Source: Paramagnetospirillum marisnigri (lineage in GTDB: Bacteria > Pseudomonadota > Alphaproteobacteria > Rhodospirillales > Magnetospirillaceae). Taken from it: a DNA stretch of 64,000 nucleotides. Below are positions 58,762-64,000 of this stretch, piece after piece. Made by a program: the position numbers and the translations under genes. Location of the stretch: positions 62,001-126,000 of the forward strand of contig NZ_LWQT01000055.1 in the NCBI RefSeq assembly GCF_001650715.1, written 5' to 3'. The number at the start of each line of letters is the position of its first letter. Position 1 is the first letter of the stretch. A model generated the notes under the pieces. The model ran no database searches, had not been told where the DNA came from, and saw nothing but the letters and a program-made list of their open reading frames with translations.

Positions 58762-59492
58762 GAGAAGTAGTTCTCCTTGAAGATGCGCTCAAGGGTACCG
58801 TCGTCCCGCATGTCGCGGATGGCGCGGTTGAACTGGTCCATCAGGTCGAGATGGGGCGATTTCAACGAGCATTGCAGCACCAGCTCCATGCTTCCCAGCG
58901 ACAGCCGTTCGCCCAGATGCTGGTTCAGCCCCATCTGGGCCGCCAGATACAAGATGGTGGGAACCGCCCCGGCAATGGCGTCGACCCGCCCATGGGCGAT
59001 CTTGCGCAGCCCGGTCTGGTAGTCGGTGTCGAATTCCTTGGCGATGGCGGGGTCGTGGTCGAAACGCGCTCCCAGCGACAGGCCGCGCAGTACCGAGATG
59101 GACTTCAGCCCGCGCAGATCGTCATAGCCGGCCAATCGGGAGCCCTTGGCGGCGATGACGCCGATGGGATGGTCCGAGACCAGTTCGCCCTTGCGGACGA
59201 CGCGGGCGCGCTGGTCGTTCCAGACGATGATGGTGCAGTCCTGGGCGCCCGCCTCCAATTCGCGATCGATGCGGGCGAAAGGATGCAGCGACATGGCGAT
59301 GCGGTGGCCGGTGCGCCGCTCCAATTCTCGGACCACGTCGGGAAACACCCCCGACAGCCGGGTGCTGGCGGACTCCGCATAGGCCCAGGGCGCCACGTCG
59401 ATGGTGATGAATTTCAGGTCGCGGGCCTGGGCTTGGGCGGCGACCAACGTCATCCACACCAGCCCCAGCACCGGAAGCAGACTCCGTCGCAT
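58758..59492 (-). CDS. Extracellular solute-binding protein (SBP_bac_3) upstream of a histidine kinase
   Basis: 244 residues with a Sec signal peptide (cleaved after AQA). The fold is the amino-acid-binding type: LKFITIDVAPWAYAESAS, VFPDVVRELERRTGHRI, a central LGARFDHDPAIAKEFDTDYQTG and the late DDGTLERIFKENYF. No permease or ATPase gene is near, and the stop overlaps the kinase start, so this protein more likely presents a ligand to the kinase than feeds a transporter. The ligand is unknown. Confidence 0.87.
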   Translation of the reverse strand: MRRSLLPVLGLVWMTLVAAQAQARDLKFITIDVAPWAYAESASTRLSGVFPDVVRELERRTGHRIAMSLHPFARIDRELEAGAQDCTIIVWNDQRARVVRKGELVSDHPIGVIAAKGSRLAGYDDLRGLKSISVLRGLSLGARFDHDPAIAKEFDTDYQTGLRKIAHGRVDAIAGAVPTILYLAAQMGLNQHLGERLSLGSMELVLQCSLKSPHLDLMDQFNRAIRDMRDDGTLERIFKENYFS

Positions 59493-59565
59493 CCCGTCTC
59501 CCCAGCCTTAGCCTCCCGTTGGGGGATGATAGCGGCAATGTGGACAGCCGAGAACCAAAACCCGA

Positions 59566-60594
59566 TCACGGGGCCGCAAGAACCCGCCGCAGCCGCTCCA
59601 GCCCGCCCGAATCGGAAGGCAGGCCGAAGCGCAGCCGGTCCGGCCGGTCCGCGAAGGCCCGGGTCAGGATTCCCGCCCGCCCCAGCCGGTCATACAGCCG
59701 CGCCGCCTCGTCATGGGGCAAGCGGTTGGGGCGGGCCAGCACGAACAGGTCGGTGCCGCCCAGCACCTCCCAGCCGCCCGCGGTCAGCACCTGGCGCAGT
59801 TCGGCGGTGGCTTGGGCCAGACGCGGTCGGGTGGCGGCGGCCCAGCCCTCATCGGCTAGGGCGACGGTACCCACCGTCAGGGCAGGCCCCGAAACCGCCC
59901 AAGGCCCCATCATGGCCCGCAACCGCTCGACCAGGACGGGCTCGGCCAGGGCGAAACCGAGGCGCAGCCCGGCGAGGCCATGGAACTTGCCGAAGGATTT
60001 CAGCACCACCAGACCGGGGCCAACCCGCCCGGCCAGGGACAGATCGGGGCGGAGATCGCCGAAGGCTTCGTCCACCACCAGCAACCCACCTTGTCGGGCC
60101 AGCCGCGCCGCCAGGGCGGACAGAATTTCAGGCGACGTGATCCGGCCATCGGGATTGTTGGGATTGACCACCACCACCGCCCCGACTTCGTCCACCGAGG
60201 ACAAATCCTCCACATCCGACACCTGGTGCCCCACCGCCGCCCAGGCACGGCCATGTTCGCCATAGGTGGGCGAGACGATGGCGACACGGCCCGGAGCCAG
60301 CAGACGGGGCACCGCCTGGATCAGCGGCTGGCTGCCCGCCGCCGTCACCACCAGGGCCGCATCGGCGACACCCCAGCAGCGGGCGGCGGCCCGGCGCAAG
60401 GCCTCTTCCTCGGCGGCACCGGGCAGGCGGTGCCAGGCCTCGGCCGGAATGTGGGGCAAGGGATAAGGCCAGGGATTGATGCCGGTGGAGAGATCAAGCC
60501 AGCCCTCGGCCGGGCGTCCCCACCGCGCCGCCGCCCCCGCCAGATCGCCGCCATGAAGGGGAAGCGGGGCCAGGGGTAGCTGGGTCGGGCTCAC
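59566..60594 (-). CDS. cobC: L-threonine-O-3-phosphate decarboxylase (CobC/CobD-type, cobalamin synthesis)
   Basis: 342 residues of PLP aminotransferase fold I, starting from GTG 60594 that overlaps the preceding stop (GTGA). LHGGDLAGAAARWGRPAEGWLDLSTGINPWPYP, VVVNPNNPDGR and the PLP lysine in VLKSFGKFHGLAGLRLGF are CobC marks that separate it from histidinol-phosphate aminotransferases. It supplies (R)-1-amino-2-propanol phosphate for the nucleotide loop of cobalamin. No other cobalamin gene is in the window. Longer starts at 60600 are possible. Confidence 0.87.
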   Translation of the reverse strand: MSPTQLPLAPLPLHGGDLAGAAARWGRPAEGWLDLSTGINPWPYPLPHIPAEAWHRLPGAAEEEALRRAAARCWGVADAALVVTAAGSQPLIQAVPRLLAPGRVAIVSPTYGEHGRAWAAVGHQVSDVEDLSSVDEVGAVVVVNPNNPDGRITSPEILSALAARLARQGGLLVVDEAFGDLRPDLSLAGRVGPGLVVLKSFGKFHGLAGLRLGFALAEPVLVERLRAMMGPWAVSGPALTVGTVALADEGWAAATRPRLAQATAELRQVLTAGGWEVLGGTDLFVLARPNRLPHDEAARLYDRLGRAGILTRAFADRPDRLRFGLPSDSGGLERLRRVLAAP

Positions 60595-61697
60595 CGCCAA
60601 TCCGCCAGCACCGCCTCGGCACCGCGCTCCACCAGCGGGCGGCGGTCGCGCACCCGCTGACCATCCATCAGCATGGGCAGGGCCACGTCGATGATGCCGT
60701 CAGCGGCCCGCCTGACGAAGCCGCGCGCCCGGTGATGGGGATGGTCCGCCACCTCGGAGGGGTCCAGCACCGGCTCGAAGGTGCAATCGGCGGGTTCCAG
60801 CAGCGTGGTCCACTCGGCCAGGGTCTTTGAGGCGAACAGGGCCTCCAACTCGGCGATCATGGCGGTCTGGGGCAGGGGATCGGCCTGACGCGCGATCCAA
60901 TCGGGCCGCTCCACGGCGGTGCAGAACGACCGCCAGAACTTCTCCTCCAGCGCCGCGATGGCGGCGAAGCGGCCGTCCCTGGTGCGATAGATGCGGTAAT
61001 GGGCGGCGCCGCCATTGATCAGGTCGGCCTCGCGTCCCGGCGTGCCCCAGCGTTCCGCCATGGTCAGCACCCCACCCATCCAGGACAGCGCCGCCTCGGA
61101 CAGGCTGACATCGATGACGGCGCCCTTGCCGGTGGTGGCGCGGCGCAACAGGGCGGCCAGGATGGCATTGACCGCCAGCATGGCCCCGGCATGGTCGGCC
61201 AGGGGGGGAAAGGTCATCACCGGCCGCTCGGCGGGACCGCTGGCCGCCAGCATTCCCGCCGCCGCCAGATAGGTGACATCATGGCCCGCCCGCTCGGCGA
61301 AGGGGCCGGTGCCGCCATAGCCCGACAGGCGGCAGGTGATCAGGCGAGGGTTCAAGCCGACCAGCCGCTCGTCGCCGAAGCCCAGCCGGGCCAGCACGCC
61401 GGGACGGAACCCGTCCAGCAGCACATCGGCCTTTTCCAGCAAGCCCGCGAACGCCGCCTTGCCCCCGGCGCTTTTCAGATCCAGCGCCACCACCGTCTTG
61501 TTGCGGTTGGCCAGCTTGTAGAAAGCGGTGGTGCCATCGGCATCCACCGGCCCCATCACCCGCATGGGGTCGCCCAGCGGACCTTCCACCTTGACCACCT
61601 CGGCGCCCAGATCCGAGAGCCACATGGTAGCCAGCGGGCCGGGGATATACATGGACAGGTCGAGGACGCGAAGGCCGGAAAGACAGTCGGACAGCAT
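60591..61697 (-). CDS. CaiB/BaiF-family (class III) CoA-transferase
   Basis: 368 residues. The family blocks are LRVLDLSMYIPGPLATMWLSDLGAEVVKVE, NRNKTVVALDLKSAGGKAAF, then the catalytic Asp in ERAGHDVTYLA, and ISLSEAAL-type (VIDVSLSEAALSW). It transfers CoA between carboxylic acids; the substrates cannot be inferred. AMACR-like racemase is an alternative subfamily. Its stop overlaps the cobC start, though the two have no obvious biochemical link. Confidence 0.88.
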   Translation of the reverse strand: MLSDCLSGLRVLDLSMYIPGPLATMWLSDLGAEVVKVEGPLGDPMRVMGPVDADGTTAFYKLANRNKTVVALDLKSAGGKAAFAGLLEKADVLLDGFRPGVLARLGFGDERLVGLNPRLITCRLSGYGGTGPFAERAGHDVTYLAAAGMLAASGPAERPVMTFPPLADHAGAMLAVNAILAALLRRATTGKGAVIDVSLSEAALSWMGGVLTMAERWGTPGREADLINGGAAHYRIYRTRDGRFAAIAALEEKFWRSFCTAVERPDWIARQADPLPQTAMIAELEALFASKTLAEWTTLLEPADCTFEPVLDPSEVADHPHHRARGFVRRAADGIIDVALPMLMDGQRVRDRRPLVERGAEAVLADWR

Positions 61698-61766
61698 GGC
61701 GGGCTCCGGAACAGGGTCACCCCAGGGAAGCAGCCCCGGCGCCCATGGTCAACACCCTCCTGAACG

Positions 61767-61796
61767 GAAAAGGGCCCCCTCGGAGGAGGGGGCCCT
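61767..61796 (-). terminator. Intrinsic terminator downstream of the gene for the OmpA-like porin
   Basis: AGGGCCCCCT (61771-61780) pairs perfectly with AGGGGGCCCT (61787-61796), loop CGGAGG, followed on the minus strand by TTTT (61770-61767). It ends the transcript of the ompA-like gene. Confidence 0.85.
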
Positions 61797-61822
61797 GATC
61801 GGACGCTGATGATCGGCCGGAA

Positions 61823-62848
61823 TTACGGCATCACGATCTCGACGCGACGGTTCTGCGGCTCGCGCACGCCATCGGGGGTGGCGACCATGGGCGAGGACTT
61901 GCCCTTGGCGACGGTGATGATCTGGTTGGCGGGCACGCCCTGGGCGACCAACTGGGCCTTCACGGCATCGGCACGCTTCTGCGACAGGGCCTGATTGTAC
62001 TTGGCGCTGCCGGCCAGATCGGTGTGACCGGTCAGGTCGATACGGGCGGCACCCGACGACTTGACGGCGGAGGCGGCCTGCTGGATCACCCGGTTGGCCT
62101 CGGGGGTGATGGCGGACTTGTCGAAGTCGAAGAACACGATGAAGTTCTTGGCCACCTGCGGCACGGCCTTGGGGGCCGGGGCCGGAGCCGCCACCGGGAC
62201 GGGGGCCGGAGCGGGAGCCGCCACCGGAGCGGGCTTGTTGAACTTGTAGGTGAAGCCCAGCAGCACCGCGTGATCGCGATACTCGCTGTCCAGTGTGGTG
62301 TTGTTGGCGTTGGCCTTGGTCTCGTAGTCCAGGGTCGCGAAGTAGCGATACTGGGCCTTCAGCTCGAGATTCTTGTTGATGTCGTAGGCGACACCGGCAA
62401 AGCCCTGATAGGCGAACTGCCAGTCGTCGCCGTTATAGACGCTGGTGTTGTTCTGCTTGACGGTTCCAGCATCGACCATGGCCGCGCCGATACCGGCGCC
62501 GACGAAGGGATGCCAGGACGACTGCGGCATGAAGTAGTAGGCGCCGTTGACCATGGTGGCCAGCGCAGTGGTGTCACCGCTGCCGGTGGCGCCGCCGACC
62601 TTGTCGATGCCGCTGGAGCGGTAGCTGAGTTCGCCTTCCAGCCGCCACTGGCCGAAGGCATAGCCCACCTGGCCCTGGACCAGCCAGCCGATATCGGACT
62701 CGCTCTTGTAGCCGAGGCCGGTGCCGCTGTTCTTGGAGTCTTGCAGCCACTGGGCGCCGGCATCGGCACCCACATACCACTCGGCCTGGGCCAGAGCGGG
62801 CACGGCGGCGATCACCGCGGCGGCGAGGAGGGTCTTGAAGCTGCGCAT
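61823..62848 (-). CDS. OmpA-like outer membrane protein
   Basis: 341 residues. The signal peptide is MRSFKTLLAAAVIAAVPALAQA. The next 190 residues form an eight-stranded-type beta barrel (EWYVGADAGAQWLQD... to LGFTYKFNKP), a Pro/Ala linker (about 210-235) follows, and the C-terminal OmpA domain (FFDFDKSAITPEANRVIQQAA...LTGHTDLAGSAKYNQALSQKRADAV) binds peptidoglycan. The start at 62848 is set by the signal and an AAGGA box. It has its own promoter and terminator. Confidence 0.93.
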   Translation of the reverse strand: MRSFKTLLAAAVIAAVPALAQAEWYVGADAGAQWLQDSKNSGTGLGYKSESDIGWLVQGQVGYAFGQWRLEGELSYRSSGIDKVGGATGSGDTTALATMVNGAYYFMPQSSWHPFVGAGIGAAMVDAGTVKQNNTSVYNGDDWQFAYQGFAGVAYDINKNLELKAQYRYFATLDYETKANANNTTLDSEYRDHAVLLGFTYKFNKPAPVAAPAPAPVPVAAPAPAPKAVPQVAKNFIVFFDFDKSAITPEANRVIQQAASAVKSSGAARIDLTGHTDLAGSAKYNQALSQKRADAVKAQLVAQGVPANQIITVAKGKSSPMVATPDGVREPQNRRVEIVMP

Positions 62849-62897
62849 GGTGCGAAATCCTTTGAGTCTTGTCATAAGACGAAATTCTGCTTTGTCC

Positions 62898-62926
62898 TAT
62901 GTAGACCGTGACCTTGGCTGCGGCAA
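62898..62926 (-). promoter_or_regulatory. Predicted promoter for the ompA-like gene
   Basis: On the minus strand TTGCCG (62926-62921), a 17-bp spacer and TACATA (62903-62898), giving a leader of about 45 nt before the ATG. Confidence 0.55.
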
Positions 62927-62991
62927 GCAGGCGTAAGTCCTGGGCAGCGCTATTCCCGGCGGGTGTTGCCGCAATGCAACACTGTGACCGG

Positions 62992-63792
62992 TCAATCCGG
63001 GGTTGCGGCGGCGGCGGCGGTATCCAAGGCGGCGCGGTCGGCCTGATCCTTGAGGCGGCGGAACGAGCGCACGGAAAACGGGATCGACGCCATATAGGCC
63101 GAGCCCACCAGCGACAGGGTCAGCCAGGGTTCGGTCACCATGAAGGCGGCGGCCAGCCCCACCACCAGCAAGATGGGCAGCACCCATTTATGGGGAATGC
63201 GCACCTTTTTGAACGAGAAGGTGGGGATCTTGCTGACCATCATGAACGACACGCCCAGCAGGAACAGCGCCACCAGCCAGGGCCGGTCGAAGAAGCCGTC
63301 ACCGAACTGGATGGTGAGGATCAGCGGCAGCAGCACCATGCCCGCCCCGGCGGGAGCGGGCACGCCGGTGAAGAAGTTATAGGCATAGGGCGGCAGGTCG
63401 GGTTCGCCGATCATGGTGTTGAAGCGGGCCAGACGCAGGGCGCAGCAGACCGAGAACAGCAGTACCAGCGCCCAGCCGAAGCCACCCGCGCCGCGCATGG
63501 CCCAGAAATACAGCACCATGGCCGGGGCGACACCGAAGCTGACGAAATCCGACAGGGAATCCAGCTCGGCGCCGAATTTGGAGGTGCCCTGCAACAGTCG
63601 GGCGATACGCCCGTCGAGCCCGTCCAGCACGGCGGCCAGCATGGTGGCCAATACCGCTTCCTTCCACATGTCGTGCATGGCGAAGCGGATGGAGGTCAGG
63701 CCGGCGCACAACGCCAGCAGGGTCAGGATATTGGGAATCAGCTTGTTGATGGACAAGCCGGGAATGCGTGGCGACCGCTTGGGGCGGAACAT
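62992..63792 (-). CDS. pssA: CDP-diacylglycerol-serine O-phosphatidyltransferase
   Basis: 266 residues, starting [39 protein letters not shown]. It is an integral inner-membrane CDP-alcohol phosphotransferase; the catalytic motif D-G-x2-A-R-x8-G-x3-D-x3-D is present as DGLDGRIARLLQGTSKFGAELDSLSD (last Asp at the expected spacing). It makes phosphatidylserine, which Psd decarboxylates to phosphatidylethanolamine. The ATG overlaps the psd stop (TGATG), so synthesis of both enzymes is coupled. Confidence 0.95.
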   Translation of the reverse strand: MFRPKRSPRIPGLSINKLIPNILTLLALCAGLTSIRFAMHDMWKEAVLATMLAAVLDGLDGRIARLLQGTSKFGAELDSLSDFVSFGVAPAMVLYFWAMRGAGGFGWALVLLFSVCCALRLARFNTMIGEPDLPPYAYNFFTGVPAPAGAGMVLLPLILTIQFGDGFFDRPWLVALFLLGVSFMMVSKIPTFSFKKVRIPHKWVLPILLVVGLAAAFMVTEPWLTLSLVGSAYMASIPFSVRSFRRLKDQADRAALDTAAAAATPD

Positions 63793-64000
63793 CAGCGCAC
63801 CTCGCCCGGGCGCGCCGCCTGGGGGCCGTCGAGATCGGCCAGAACCGTCTCGGCCGCCAGCGTGGTCTGGCCCAGCGCCACCAGCGGCTCGACGCCCTCG
63901 GGCAAATAGACATCGACGCGCGAGCCGAAGCGGATCAGGCCGAAGCGCTCGCCCGCCCTCACCTGCTGCCCGTCCTTGAGATCGCATTTGATGCGTCGCG
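63792..64000 (-). CDS. psd: Phosphatidylserine decarboxylase (partial, C-terminal part only)
   Basis: The last 69 residues are visible; the N-terminus lies beyond the right edge. [23 protein letters not shown] contains the FGS autocleavage site, where the Ser becomes the pyruvoyl group of the alpha chain, as in the short bacterial Psd. It ends QAARPGEVR. It is the first known member of the psd-pssA operon in the window. Confidence 0.9.
   Translation of the reverse strand, partial: RRIKCDLKDGQQVRAGERFGLIRFGSRVDVYLPEGVEPLVALGQTTLAAETVLADLDGPQAARPGEVR

Overview
The window is GC-rich, densely packed bacterial chromosome. The operon rimP-nusA-ylxR-infB-rbfA-truB-rpsO-pnp, the pair metZ-apaG behind a SAM-II riboswitch, a GTTC-N7-GTTC LexA-type box and the many Rhodospirillales-like proteins point to an alphaproteobacterium of the Rhodospirillaceae. 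The flagellar Maf protein and overall protein resemblance make Magnetospirillum/Paramagnetospirillum my best guess. That is inference from recalled families; no search was run.

Layout. 1-3.7 kb: edge of a prophage or phage remnant. A truncated podovirus-type portal gene and three small phage genes lie on the minus strand, divergent from an S24 (CI/LexA-type) repressor, followed by a small gene behind a LexA-type box. 3.7-7.2 kb: fabI, then SAM-II riboswitch-terminator-metZ, apaG, folE. 7.2-13.7 kb: the most unusual accessory block, with a radical SAM protein, a three-gene operon (DUF4910 hydrolase, AAC(3)-type acyltransferase, stand-alone amino-acid-type adenylation enzyme) and a Maf-type flagellin glycosyltransferase. 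It looks like a surface- or flagellin-glycan decoration cassette. 13.8-24.2 kb: guaA, a lipoprotein, an MlaC-like protein, a prolyl-tRNA editing factor, a P-type Ca2+-ATPase overlapping a NarL-type response regulator, DUF952, pyrD, a HAD hydrolase and a TrxR-like ferredoxin-NADP reductase.

24.2-34.2 kb: the transcription/translation operon, read right to left, with a clear promoter and an intrinsic terminator in the rimP leader (likely attenuator) and one unfamiliar gene inserted between rbfA and truB. 34.4-41.5 kb: a multi-PAS DivL-like kinase homologue with Ala at the phospho-acceptor position, a secreted alpha/beta hydrolase, pirin, and an EmrAB-type efflux pair behind a textbook promoter/operator. 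41.6-46.2 kb: small envelope genes, a hydrolase and a GT4-GT9-metallophosphoesterase operon. 46.2-49.1 kb: thrS, infC (probably initiated at AUA), tRNA-Ser(CGA).

49.2-64 kb: a lipoprotein, a membrane SpoIIE-type phosphatase, a SUV3-like helicase, TerB-like protein, mtnP, a PA0069-type radical SAM protein, msrB, a dispersed palindromic repeat, a binding-protein/histidine-kinase pair, a CaiB-type CoA transferase coupled to cobC, an OmpA-like porin and pssA-psd, cut by the window edge. There are no rRNA genes, CRISPR arrays, insertion sequences or origins that I can see. No gene-free stretch exceeds 300 bases; the longest, 34091-34387 (297 bp), holds the rimP promoter and attenuator.
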